This document shows positions 16,729-23,589 of a stretch of 23,589 bases of DNA, piece by piece. Every line of letters starts with the position of its first letter. Position 1 is the first letter of the stretch. The position numbers and the translations under genes were made by a program. The stretch lies in the NCBI GenBank assembly GCA_002430605.1, contig DJBY01000050.1, forward strand, positions 20,177 through 43,765, given 5' to 3'. Under the pieces are notes generated by a model that searched no databases, was not told where the DNA came from, and saw only the letters and a list, made by a program, of their open reading frames with translations. Origin of the DNA: Opitutia bacterium UBA5964 (GTDB lineage: Bacteria > Verrucomicrobiota > Verrucomicrobiia > Opitutales > Coraliomargaritaceae).

Positions 16729-16756
16729 ATTTTAAGTAATAATTGCAAAATCACAA
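16729..16756 (-). promoter_or_regulatory. Candidate sigma70-type promoter for the PAS kinase-regulator pair
   Basis: On the minus strand, TTGTGA (16756-16751) and TAAAAT (16734-16729) are separated by 16 bases. They match four of six and five of six bases of the vegetative -35 and -10 consensus. Transcription from here would begin about 38 bases before the ATG at 16684, which fits that ATG as the original start of the kinase gene. Confidence 0.4.
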
Positions 16757-16856
16757 GTGTCGGCCTGCATGAAAATCATGGAATGGCGTATGTTTTTACA
16801 GTTAGTCAATTGCAGCCTGCGCTAGAGCAGTGATTGTTGTAGATCGAGATTTACCG

Positions 16857-17065
16857 ATGAGCTGAATCCGTACGGGGAATTCCCAAGCGGCATCATTCTC
16901 CGCTCGGTGTTGTTGGCACTGCTGCTTGTGCCTATCGTTTTGAGTAGCAAGCAACGGTCGCGGAGCTTGATTGTGGTACATATCCAACGACTGCTGTGTT
17001 TGATCATCGCGATCTCAGCTGTCCACAGTTTCAGCATTGGCCGACTGCTGTGGATGCGCCGATAA
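16857..17065 (+). pseudogene. Decayed duplicate of the LapA-like (DUF1049) gene
   Basis: From 16892 the plus strand encodes IILRSVLLALLLVPIV and on to ISAVHSFSIGRLLWMRR, stopping at 17063-17065. Aligned without gaps to residues 9-66 of the gene at 13977, I count 35 identities in 58 positions, including LIIAISAV and IGRLL. The related ATG at 16857 is out of frame and meets TGA after two codons; the stretch between ATG and the homology is eight bases longer than in the intact gene. The aligned frame is open back to 16826 but has no ATG, GTG or TTG before the homology. Several substitutions put arginine or proline into the membrane helices, which suggests loss of constraint. This fills most of the 414-base gap between the kinase start and the cupin gene. 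Confidence 0.75.
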
Positions 17066-17098
17066 TCTCGAAATTAGCCGCATGGGCTTCTCGTTCCC

Positions 17099-17461
17099 TC
17101 AAATTGCTTGGTAGCAATCGGGGTCGAACCGAGGCGTACAGATCGCATAGAAGATCAGATCATCGTCACCTGTGTTGGTGATGCGTTGGCGAGTGCCAGC
17201 GGGGATGCGTATGACATCGCCGACGTTGGCATTAATTGCCTTCAACGTGCCGACTTCCACGCAGCCAGTGCCGGAAATGATAAGGTAGCGCTCAGCGGTG
17301 TCTGTTAATTTGTGCCACTCGGTCGTGATGCCAGGCTTCACTCGTGCACGTGCGATCGAAACAGTTGGATCATCAGGATCGTTCGACACTTCCAAAATCG
17401 AGCAGCGCTCGGCTGTTTCAAACTCGTCGGCTTCGTTGCTTCGCTTGATCTCTGGGCGCAT
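17099..17461 (-). CDS. Small cupin-domain protein
   Basis: This is a single-domain cupin of 120 residues, presumably cytosolic. The first cupin motif is represented by EWHKLTDTAERYLIISGTG (48-66), with His50 and Glu57 as likely metal ligands. The second reads GDVIRIPAGTRQRITN (81-96), where the usual histidine position is Gln92. The protein ends in ICTPRFDPDCY. I recall this 'ERYxIxSGxG ... QRIxN ... CTPRF' form as a recurring small cupin family with no assigned reaction; the fold resembles mannose-6-phosphate isomerase type cupins. The start is four bases after the aroB stop, so it is probably the last gene of that transcription unit. Its substrate cannot be inferred. Confidence 0.82.
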   Translation of the reverse strand: MRPEIKRSNEADEFETAERCSILEVSNDPDDPTVSIARARVKPGITTEWHKLTDTAERYLIISGTGCVEVGTLKAINANVGDVIRIPAGTRQRITNTGDDDLIFYAICTPRFDPDCYQAI

Positions 17462-17465
17462 TTGA

Positions 17466-18560
17466 TTATTTCGCGCCTACTGTTTTCCAGAGTGCTTCAA
17501 CCAGTGCGAGATCGACCCCGTCAGTGGTCACTGCGTGGCCGAGGGTTTGCATGCTGATGAAGCGCAGGCGTCCGCTGCGGTTTTTTTTGTCGCGCTGCAT
17601 CGCGGCCATGAGGTCGCAGATCGGGAGTGGTGCCTTGAGCTGAGTCGGGAGGGCGAAGCGCTCGATGAGTGCATTGGCACGGGCGATGTCGCTGGCGTCG
17701 ATTTGGCCGAGTTCGACCGAAAGTTGGGTGGCGAGGTTGAGGCCGATGCCAACGGCTTCGCCGTGTAAATAATGACCATAGCCAGCGACGTTTTCGATCG
17801 CATGGGCAAAGGTGTGTCCGAGGTTGAGTCGGGCGCGTCCGCCGGAACCTGCAGTTTCCTTTTCGTCGTCGGCGACGATCTCGGCTTTGATCGCGCAGCA
17901 ACGGCGAACGATGGCGGCTAGTTCGGGGGAGCTGGCGGTGAGCGAGTCGACTTGCTCCAGTTCTTTGAAGAAATCCAAGTCGTAGAGCATACCATATTTG
18001 ATGACCTCAGCCATGCCGGCAGCGAATTCGCGCGGTGGTAAGGTCTCCAGTAAGCGGGTCTCGATATAGACGGCTTTAGGCTGCCAAAATGCGCCGACCA
18101 AGTTTTTACCTTCAGGTAGGTTGATGCCGGTCTTGCCGCCGACCGAGCTATCGACCATCGAGAGGAGGGTGGTTGGGATTTGGTAAAAATCGATGCCGCG
18201 CAGATAGCTGGCTGCCACGTAGCCAGAGAGGTCGCCGATCACGCCGCCACCAAATGCGAATAATGCACAGTCGCGGTTGGCGGATTGCACCGCCAAGAAG
18301 CTGAGGGCTTGGCTGAGGAATTCGACCGACTTGGTCTTTTCGCCCGATGGTAGGCTGAGTATTTCGGCATCTTCGAACCCGGCCTGTGCCAGGACGTCAG
18401 GTTGTGCGGCGAGCACCTTGGCATCGCTGAGCACGCGGACACTGCGACCAGCCGCGCGTAGGGCTGCGACGTCCTTTTTCAACGCACTCAGACTGTCGCT
18501 GAAATGAATCGGATAAGCGCGTTCGGCGAGTTCGACGGTGAGTGGTGCGGTGGTGCTCAT
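17466..18560 (-). CDS. aroB: 3-Dehydroquinate synthase
   Basis: AroB converts DAHP to 3-dehydroquinate with NAD+ and a divalent metal (zinc or cobalt), the second step of the shikimate pathway. The NAD-binding GGGVIGDLSGYVAA starts at residue 104, and the substrate loop is TTLLSMVDSSVGGKTGIN (130-147). Metal ligands are expected in GMAEVIKYG (Glu), LNLGHTFAHAIE (His) and HGEAVGIG (His), all present. The ATG at 18560 gives 364 residues, the normal size. A TTG at 18599 would add 13 unlikely residues. The gene follows ftsY by 88 bases and is followed closely by the cupin gene. Confidence 0.95.
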   Translation of the reverse strand: MSTTAPLTVELAERAYPIHFSDSLSALKKDVAALRAAGRSVRVLSDAKVLAAQPDVLAQAGFEDAEILSLPSGEKTKSVEFLSQALSFLAVQSANRDCALFAFGGGVIGDLSGYVAASYLRGIDFYQIPTTLLSMVDSSVGGKTGINLPEGKNLVGAFWQPKAVYIETRLLETLPPREFAAGMAEVIKYGMLYDLDFFKELEQVDSLTASSPELAAIVRRCCAIKAEIVADDEKETAGSGGRARLNLGHTFAHAIENVAGYGHYLHGEAVGIGLNLATQLSVELGQIDASDIARANALIERFALPTQLKAPLPICDLMAAMQRDKKNRSGRLRFISMQTLGHAVTTDGVDLALVEALWKTVGAK

Positions 18561-18648
18561 GTTAGTCGTTGTTGTGGGCTCGAGCTTGCTCGATCTCAAG
18601 AAGTGCTAAAGGCTAAAATAGAAGGTGCGGTGTTTGCAAGCAAAGCCC

Positions 18649-19575
18649 CTACGCGTCATCAGTAATTCCGAAAATGGCGTTGACGTAGTTTTTCGTCGAG
18701 AAGGGTTGTAGATCGTCGGGTTGTTCGCCGAGACCGACGAAGTAGATTGGCAGCTTCAATTCGCGGTAGATGCCGACCAGTGCGCCGCCACGGCTGGTGC
18801 CGTCGAGCTTGGTGATGATCAGCCCTGTGAGTGGGAAGGTTTCGTTGAAGACGCGCGCTTGCTCAATCGAGTTGGAACCAAGACTGCCGTCGACGACCAA
18901 CCAACTGTGGTGTGGCGCTTCGGGGTCTTGCTTCTGGAGGACGCGTTTTAATTTTTCGAGCTCCTTCATTAGGTTGCTCTTGGTGTGCAAGCGGCCTGCG
19001 GTGTCGAGAATCACGATGTCGTGGCCGCGGCTTTTGGCGGCTTCATACGCATCAAAAGCGACGGCGGCGGAGTCGGCGCCGTGGTGGCTGGCGACGATGT
19101 CGATCTTCAGCTTGTCGGCCCAGTGTTTGATCTGTTCGTTGGCTGCGGCACGGAAAGTGTCGCACGCGCCAATTAGGAGGCTGTATCCTTCATTCTGATA
19201 CAGGTGTCCGAGCTTGGCGGTAGTGGTCGTCTTACCGGAGCCGTTGACGCCGATTAGGCAGATGACCTCGGGCTTGTGTTGGCCGACGGTGACGATGCCT
19301 TCAGCGCCTTCGAGCACGCGGGCGAGCACGGTCGCGCCGATCTTGGCCGCGTCTTGGCCGCGGATTTCCTTATCGGCCTTGTAAGCAGCTTGAATCTCTT
19401 TGATAATTTCCTCTACGGTTTCGACGCCGAAGTCGGCGGTGTAGAGGGCTTCTTCGAGTTGATCGAGTGCGTCTTGATCGAGCTTGGCGCCGGAGAAGAC
19501 GTCATCAAAGGCCTTGTGGAAAGTAGGGGTCTGGCGCTTGAGCCCCTCTTTGAATTTTTTAAAGAGACTACGCAT
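18649..19575 (-). CDS. ftsY: Signal recognition particle receptor FtsY
   Basis: FtsY is the SRP GTPase receptor that docks ribosome-SRP complexes at the inner membrane for co-translational insertion. The 308-residue form lacks the long acidic A domain of E. coli and starts with a basic amphipathic stretch (SLFKKFKEGLKR), likely the membrane-binding helix. The N domain spans about 20-95. The G domain has G1 GVNGSGKT (109-116), the DTFRAAA insertion block (139-145), DTAGR (191-195) and TKLDGTSRGG (255-264). The closing-loop motif usually written DATTGQN reads DGSLGSN (229-235), an unusual variant in which the Gln is Ser. It lies 11 bases after nusB and is probably co-transcribed with it. Confidence 0.96.
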   Translation of the reverse strand: MRSLFKKFKEGLKRQTPTFHKAFDDVFSGAKLDQDALDQLEEALYTADFGVETVEEIIKEIQAAYKADKEIRGQDAAKIGATVLARVLEGAEGIVTVGQHKPEVICLIGVNGSGKTTTTAKLGHLYQNEGYSLLIGACDTFRAAANEQIKHWADKLKIDIVASHHGADSAAVAFDAYEAAKSRGHDIVILDTAGRLHTKSNLMKELEKLKRVLQKQDPEAPHHSWLVVDGSLGSNSIEQARVFNETFPLTGLIITKLDGTSRGGALVGIYRELKLPIYFVGLGEQPDDLQPFSTKNYVNAIFGITDDA

Positions 19576-19586
19576 TGGTCGAATCC

Positions 19587-20045
19587 TTAGTCCGCTGCTT
19601 TACGCAGAGGTCGTGTGATTTTGTCCTTCATCTTATCGAGAATCCCATTGATGAAGCGCTTAGAGTCTGGATTTGAAAAGATCTTACTTAGATCAATCGC
19701 TTCGTTGATGCTGACAATCGGTGGGATGTCGTTGCGATAGAGGAGTTCGTAAATAGCAAGACGCAGGATGGCGAGGTCGACTTTGGCGATACGCTCGAAG
19801 GTCCAGTTGTTGGCGTGCTCGCTGATGTGGCCATCGATGATTTCGATGTTTTCGATGGTTCCGAGCGCGAGCTCTTCGGAAAAAGCGTAGTAGGCGCGCT
19901 CTTCTTCTTGGTTCTCAAAGAACTGGCAGACGTCGTCCGCGAGGACTTTCGGCTTGTTCGACTCCCATTGGTAGAGGAACTGCACGGTGCTCATGCGGTT
20001 TTCACGGCGTTGTGAGCGGCGGGTTACTGGTTCGTTGTCTTCCAT
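19587..20045 (-). CDS. nusB: Transcription antitermination factor NusB
   Basis: NusB pairs with NusE (S10) to bind boxA RNA and prevents premature termination in rRNA operons. This 152-residue all-helical protein has the N-terminal RRSQRRENRMSTVQFLYQWE, matching the family's arginine-rich 'RR.aRe.alq.LYq.e' start. The conserved C-terminal half reads DLAILRLAIYELLY, then PPIVSINEAIDLSKIF and the NGILDKM end. The N-terminal arginines are homologous, so the first ATG is preferred over the internal Met18. The start overlaps the ribH gene by 22 bases. The ribH-nusB pairing is common across bacteria. Confidence 0.95.
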   Translation of the reverse strand: MEDNEPVTRRSQRRENRMSTVQFLYQWESNKPKVLADDVCQFFENQEEERAYYAFSEELALGTIENIEIIDGHISEHANNWTFERIAKVDLAILRLAIYELLYRNDIPPIVSINEAIDLSKIFSNPDSKRFINGILDKMKDKITRPLRKAAD

Positions 20046-20500
20046 TTATGTGTAAATTGAGCCATTTCGAGGGCTGCTTGGGCAAATTCTTTGCCACGGT
20101 TGATGGTTTCTCCGGCGCGAGCCTCGGCTTGTGCGACGTGGTTGACGACTAGGATGCCGTTAATGACGGGTACTTTTTGCGCGATACTGACATTGAGTAA
20201 GGCAGTGGCGGTGCTGTCGCCGATGATCTCGTGGTGATTGGTGTCACCAGCGATGACGACGCCGATCACGATAATCGCGTCGAGTTGAGAGTGGTGCGCG
20301 ACTGTCGAGGCTGCGTAGGGGAGCTCGGCGGCGCCAGGGACGCGCTCGATCAGAGGAGCTTCGGCACCTGCTGCGGTGAGTGTGGCACTGGCATGCCGAA
20401 CGAGCGAGTCGACCAGCGCTTCATTATAGCGCGAGGCAATGATGGCAAAGCGCAGGCCGCTGCCGTCAATTTTTTGGATGCTTGGAATGTCGAGACTCAT
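20024..20500 (-). CDS. ribH: 6,7-Dimethyl-8-ribityllumazine synthase
   Basis: RibH condenses 5-amino-6-ribitylaminouracil with 3,4-dihydroxy-2-butanone 4-phosphate, the penultimate step of riboflavin synthesis, in cytosolic oligomers. The 158 residues show IIASRYNEALVDSL (20-33), RVPGAAELPYAAS (53-65) and GVVIAGDTNHHEII (80-93). His89 aligns with the catalytic His, while the common Arg of 'IRG' is Ala. The C-terminal part, PVINGILVVNHVAQAEARAG, is recognisable although 'VVNH' replaces the common 'TTDT'. It is the first gene of the ribH-nusB-ftsY block and is divergent from tgt, across a 140-base region holding heptad-like repeats. Confidence 0.93.
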   Translation of the reverse strand: MSLDIPSIQKIDGSGLRFAIIASRYNEALVDSLVRHASATLTAAGAEAPLIERVPGAAELPYAASTVAHHSQLDAIIVIGVVIAGDTNHHEIIGDSTATALLNVSIAQKVPVINGILVVNHVAQAEARAGETINRGKEFAQAALEMAQFTHKWKTTNQ

Positions 20501-20533
20501 CAGGGGAGATGACTAAGAACGCCGAAGCGGGAA

Positions 20534-20636
20534 CATTCAACGTCGAACTTCGAATACCTCTCGTCTGAAGTTGCGCGACCTTTAAAAAATCAACAATTCG
20601 ATGTTGGACGTTCAACCTTCGATGTTTTTAGTTCAT
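20534..20636. repeat. Imperfect 7-base periodic repeats in the ribH-tgt divergent region
   Basis: Two short arrays with a seven-base period are visible. At 20534-20554 the units are CATTCAA, CGTCGAA and CTTCGAA. At 20595-20636 they are AATTCGA, TGTTGGA, CGTTCAA, CCTTCGA, TGTTTTT and AGTTCAT, the last two being degraded. The common core is TTC(A/G)A preceded by two variable bases. The second array ends five bases before the tgt ATG. The intervening 40 bases lack the pattern. Confidence 0.5.
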
Positions 20637-20640
20637 TGCC

Positions 20641-21756
20641 ATGTTCACATTGCTCAAAGAATCCGGCTCGGCTCGTCGTGGAGTCCTTAAAACACGTCAT
20701 GGCGATATTCAGACTCCGATTTTCATGCCGGTCGGCACTCAGGCCACGGTGAAAGGGATGACGCCTGCGCAGATCGAAGAGGTCGGGTCGCAGATTATTT
20801 TGGGTAATACCTACCACCTAAATATACGTCCTGGCTCTGATCTGGTGAAGGAGATGGGCGGGCTGCACAAGTTCATGAACTGGAAAGGCCCGATTCTGAC
20901 CGACAGTGGTGGTTTTCAAGTATTTAGCCTCTCCAAGCTGCGCAAAATCACGGAAGAGGGGATCGAGTTTCGTTCGCACCTGGATGGGCGTAAGCTGTTC
21001 CTCGGACCGAAGAATTGCTTCGAGATACAGAAGGACCTCGATACCGACATCGCAATGGTGCTCGATGAGTGCCCGCCGTATCCATGTGCGCGGGAGGAGT
21101 GCGAAGCAGCGGTGGCTCGTACGATCCGCTGGGCGGGTGAATTTTTAGAGCATGCGACGAAAGATGGCTTTCTCGAATCCGGGCACCATGTCTTCGGTAT
21201 TATTCAGGGCTCTATTTATGATGACTTGCGTCAACATTGTGGTCGTGAATTGGCAAAGATGGATTTTCCGGGCTATGCGATTGGCGGCGTCAGTGTCGGA
21301 GAGCCAGAAGAGGAGATGATTCGGCAAGTTGCCGCGACTGCATCGGTGATGCCAAAGGAAAAACCGCGCTACGTGATGGGCGTGGGCACGCCGCCGCAGT
21401 TGTTGAAGATGGTCGGCCTTGGCATGGATATGTTTGACTGTGTGATGCCGACCCGTCTCGCGCGCCATGCTTCGGTATTTACTCCCGAGGGTGTGTTGAA
21501 TTTGAAGAATGAGCGCTTTAAGCACGATCCGAAGCCGATCATGGAAGCCGATAACTACACCTGTAAGAATTTCAGCCGCGCTTACTTGCGTCACCTAGTG
21601 ATGGCGAAGGAGCTGTTGGCGCACACGCTGCTGTCGATTCACAATACGCACTTTTTCTTGGATCTGATGGCGCAGGCTCGTGCTCACATTGAGGCTGATG
21701 ATTATGCGCAGTGGAGCGCTGCATGGATCGCACGCTACAATGCCGGCGATAAGTAG
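20641..21756 (+). CDS. tgt: tRNA-guanine transglycosylase (queuosine synthesis) with altered zinc site
   Basis: Tgt exchanges guanine 34 of GUN-anticodon tRNAs for preQ1, an early tRNA step of queuosine formation. The 371-residue TIM barrel is complete: GTQATVKGMTP (32-42), TDSGGFQVFSL with Asp88 as likely acid-base, SHLDG (112-116), VLDECPPYPC with Asp142, GIIQGS (186-191), GGVSVGEP, and GMDMFDCVMPTR with nucleophile Asp266. The C-terminal zinc motif, normally C-x-C-x-x-C...H, reads EADNYTCKNFSRAYL: Cys308 and a later His334 (SIHNTH) remain, but the first two cysteines are Ala303 and Asn305. The ATG follows heptad repeats directly, with no clear ribosome-binding site. The active site looks intact, so it should still be catalytic. 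Confidence 0.96.
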   Translation: MFTLLKESGSARRGVLKTRHGDIQTPIFMPVGTQATVKGMTPAQIEEVGSQIILGNTYHLNIRPGSDLVKEMGGLHKFMNWKGPILTDSGGFQVFSLSKLRKITEEGIEFRSHLDGRKLFLGPKNCFEIQKDLDTDIAMVLDECPPYPCAREECEAAVARTIRWAGEFLEHATKDGFLESGHHVFGIIQGSIYDDLRQHCGRELAKMDFPGYAIGGVSVGEPEEEMIRQVAATASVMPKEKPRYVMGVGTPPQLLKMVGLGMDMFDCVMPTRLARHASVFTPEGVLNLKNERFKHDPKPIMEADNYTCKNFSRAYLRHLVMAKELLAHTLLSIHNTHFFLDLMAQARAHIEADDYAQWSAAWIARYNAGDK

Positions 21757-21781
21757 GATGGAGTTCGATTCGCAGGGACTC

Positions 21782-22414
21782 CTAAGCTAAGCTATTCGGC
21801 AACATTAAGTCGGTTTCGCGGCGGAGCCAGTGGCAGAGGTTACGGCTGATCTGTGCGCACGCTTCCAGCTGTTCGGGGGCTGCGCTGTCGGGCGTGGGTG
21901 GGTTGATCAATTGCTTGGCTGATTCGCGTAAATTAGCTGGAAGCTCCGGCCACCAGGCTTCGCGCACGGGATAGCCTTCGTCTTTGAGTAGGATGTAGAT
22001 CGCTTTTAGAAAAACAATAGCTGGGAGTGCGCGCTCGGCGAACGCGTCTAGGGTGCGTTCGGTAATATGGTAGAGCGCTGCGGGGTCGCCCATATGCGGG
22101 CCATTTTGAGCAATGAGCGCACAGAAATCTGAGGCGTGTTGTAGTTTGCGATACGATTGGCCGATACCGTTACGGCGGTGCACCAGTTGGTAGTCTTTAA
22201 CGAAACGAGCCGTGCCTTGCTTTGAGGTTTCCAGTTGTATGTCGGCGGTATCGAATAGATCGGCCGCGGCACTCTGCGAGGGGTTCTTCGAGAGTCGCTT
22301 GAGGCAAAGAAAGGTGCCGCTCTCTGCGGTGAGAATGTCGATTTTATGAAAGGACTCGCCACTGGCAGCGATGCGCAGCACCAGCGCGCGTTCGGTCACC
22401 GCGGGTGCGCTCAT
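21782..22414 (-). CDS. recO: Divergent RecO-like DNA repair protein
   Basis: RecO binds single-stranded DNA and, with RecR, helps load RecA during gap repair. The N-terminal 80 residues read as an OB-fold of RecO type: TERALVLRIAASGESFHKIDILTAESGTFLC (7-37), then a KRLSKNP strand and a hydrophobic ADIQLE. The rest is helical with a DEGYPV motif, close to the 'l.GY.P' segment of RecO. At 210 residues it is shorter than typical RecO (about 240), and it lacks the four-cysteine zinc site found in some family members. The ATG overlaps the stop of the DUF502 gene (ATGA), so it is translationally coupled. The family call is by motif only; a helical OB-fold protein of other function is possible. Confidence 0.62.
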   Translation of the reverse strand: MSAPAVTERALVLRIAASGESFHKIDILTAESGTFLCLKRLSKNPSQSAAADLFDTADIQLETSKQGTARFVKDYQLVHRRNGIGQSYRKLQHASDFCALIAQNGPHMGDPAALYHITERTLDAFAERALPAIVFLKAIYILLKDEGYPVREAWWPELPANLRESAKQLINPPTPDSAAPEQLEACAQISRNLCHWLRRETDLMLPNSLA

Positions 22415-23082
22415 ACGGTGACGCTGATTTCTGCCGGATTGTTGATGAGTACGGCTTCGCCGCTCGTGCGATTCGGCACCACTGCGCCGCCGGAGATGAT
22501 GAGCTTCATGCCGTCGGTGATCGTCATGTCCAAGCGTGTGATGTCTTCTTCGGGCAGCATCAGCAGAAAGCCGCTGGTTGGATTGGGCGTGGTGGGTACG
22601 AAAACGTTGACGATATGTTCGCCGGTGACGTCTTGTGTTTCGCCTTTAGCCGTACTGGTGAGGAATCCGAGCACGTAGCACCGCTTGCGCGGATATTCGA
22701 TGAGGACGACTTCCTGGAAAACGGCCTTCTTTTGCTGGCTGAAGGTCTGCACGATTTGTTTGACGGATCGGTAGACCGTGCTGACGAAGGGTAATCGATC
22801 CAGCAGAAGTTCGATGCTGTTGAGGAGGATGCGGCCGATAAAGATGCGCGAACCGTAGCCAAGTAAGGTGATGAGTAGTAACACGACCAGCACGGAAATG
22901 AACTCAAGGCCAACCTGCACGATGGGCATCGATTTTAACTCTGGATCGAGGAACCAGAAGAAGTATTTACTGGCGGGCGTGCCGATTTTATCGAGCAAGA
23001 AGCGGATGACGATCATCGTCACGCCAAGTGGCAGGATGACGACGATGCCTGTGATGAATGCGTTTCGTAGAGAGCGTAACAT
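22411..23082 (-). CDS. DUF502 family inner-membrane protein
   Basis: This 223-residue membrane protein has helices at about 9-30 and 57-79. A conserved stretch follows (RLPFVSTVYRSVKQIVQTF, 97-115), then a soluble beta-rich C-terminal domain with FVPTTPNPTSGFLLMLPEED (161-180) and GMKLIISGGAV (191-201). These are the hallmarks of DUF502. The family's biochemical role is not established. The frame continues upstream to 23253, but that would run past the start of the divergent HAD gene and adds a non-family N-terminus; the ATG at 23082 (MLRSLRNAFITG) is the usual start. It is translationally coupled to recO. Confidence 0.9.
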   Translation of the reverse strand: MLRSLRNAFITGIVVILPLGVTMIVIRFLLDKIGTPASKYFFWFLDPELKSMPIVQVGLEFISVLVVLLLITLLGYGSRIFIGRILLNSIELLLDRLPFVSTVYRSVKQIVQTFSQQKKAVFQEVVLIEYPRKRCYVLGFLTSTAKGETQDVTGEHIVNVFVPTTPNPTSGFLLMLPEEDITRLDMTITDGMKLIISGGAVVPNRTSGEAVLINNPAEISVTV

Positions 23083-23200
23083 GTTGAGAATAGGCCTGTC
23101 TGTAAATTGAAAGCGGAAATTCAGAGAGTGGCGAGCCTTCTTGCTCGCCGGCTGAGTGGTTTCACTTGCTATGCTTGGATGGCGCCTTCTATTGGGCGAC

Positions 23201-23589
23201 ATGAAGAACCTACACCACGAGTACGACGGCTTGATCTTCGATCTGGACGGCACCTTGGCCGATACGATGCCGACGCATTTTGTCGCATGGTCTCAGTCGA
23301 TGGCGGAGCATGGACTGGTGCTATCCGAAGAGCGCTTCTACGCGCTCGGTGGCGTGCCTGCGTCGGAGATTATTGAGCTGCTCGCTAAAGAGCAGGGCAA
23401 GGTGGTTGATGCGGTCGCGATCGCAGAGGCGAAAGAAGCGTTGTTTATGGGGCTGTTGGCTTCGGTGCAGCCGGTGGCTTCGGTGCAGGCGATTGCCGAG
23501 TTTCATCGCGAGCATCTGCCGATGGCGATTGCCACGGGCAGCCCCAAGTGGGTAGCGGAGCGAATACTCAAGTCACTGGGGATCCGTGA
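23201..23589 (+). CDS. HAD-superfamily phosphatase or phosphomutase (beta-PGM-like), cut by right edge
   Basis: The first 129 codons of a HAD subfamily IA enzyme are visible. Motif I is GLIFDLDGTLADT, with nucleophile Asp14 and general acid Asp16. The alpha-helical cap follows from about residue 22, and motif II is IATGSPK. The cap and spacing resemble beta-phosphoglucomutase and YqaB-type sugar-phosphate phosphatases. Motifs III and IV lie beyond the window, so the substrate cannot be judged. An in-frame ATG at 23171 could add ten residues (MLGWRLLLGD), but 23201 gives the standard start shortly before motif I. The gene is divergent from the DUF502-recO pair. Confidence 0.85.
   Translation, partial: MKNLHHEYDGLIFDLDGTLADTMPTHFVAWSQSMAEHGLVLSEERFYALGGVPASEIIELLAKEQGKVVDAVAIAEAKEALFMGLLASVQPVASVQAIAEFHREHLPMAIATGSPKWVAERILKSLGIR

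Noticed and set aside
23083..23253. N-terminal extension of the DUF502 gene
   Set aside because: The extra residues are basic, unlike the family, and overlap the divergent HAD phosphatase gene.
1..23589. tRNA, rRNA, CRISPR arrays, transposases, phage genes
   Set aside because: I looked in all intergenic gaps and in the protein list and found no cloverleaf, regular direct-repeat array, transposase or integrase motif.

Overview
The window reads like a chromosome segment of a Gram-negative bacterium, most probably a verrucomicrobium of the Opitutae/Puniceicoccales type. That guess rests on recognised protein variants: ResB/CcsA preceded by a 'TPEGWE' lipoprotein, stand-alone REC-histidine kinase hybrids, a divergent RecO, a DUF502 membrane protein, and frequent TTG/GTG starts. 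It is inference from remembered family patterns, not a database result. The content is mostly housekeeping and regulatory genes. I see no tRNA, rRNA, CRISPR array, insertion sequence or prophage.

Layout. 1-2560 (minus): a System II cytochrome c maturation operon (lipoprotein, resB, ccsA; ccsA runs off the left edge). 2666-3769 (minus): ychF, divergent from 3848-5056 (plus), a REC-histidine kinase hybrid. 5057-5369: gene-free and rich in hairpins. 5379-8728 (plus): a GlcD-type FAD oxidase, cutA and an M20 dipeptidase. 9013-10362 (plus): threonine synthase. 10509-11636 (minus): a second REC-histidine kinase hybrid with a degenerate ATP-binding box. 11861-12286 (minus): an Rrf2 regulator with three cysteines, divergent from 12526-14177 (plus), an HtrA protease translationally coupled to a small LapA-like membrane protein. 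14334-16626 (minus): a PAS sensor kinase and its single-domain response regulator; the kinase's reading frame continues upstream of every good start codon. 16857-17065 (plus): a decayed second copy of the LapA-like gene. 17099-20500 (minus): ribH, nusB, ftsY, aroB and a small cupin, probably one transcription unit. 20641-21756 (plus): tgt. 21782-23082 (minus): DUF502 protein and recO, overlapping. 23201-end (plus): a HAD phosphatase cut by the right edge.

How the genes work together. The left operon makes c-type cytochromes by delivering reduced apocytochrome and haem (ResB-CcsA). Three separate two-component loci fall within about 13 kb, and none of their products has a DNA-binding output domain, so they probably act through protein partners or phosphorelay. 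The Rrf2-HtrA pair suggests that an Fe-S or redox signal is tied to envelope proteolysis. The ribH-nusB-ftsY-aroB block is a growth-linked operon joining flavin synthesis, rRNA antitermination, membrane targeting and aromatic biosynthesis.

The observations I rate most worth checking are: a Tgt that lacks two of the four zinc-binding cysteine/histidine ligands; a one-base frameshift signature at the start of the PAS kinase; the relic LapA paralogue; and the hairpin cluster upstream of the FAD oxidase gene.
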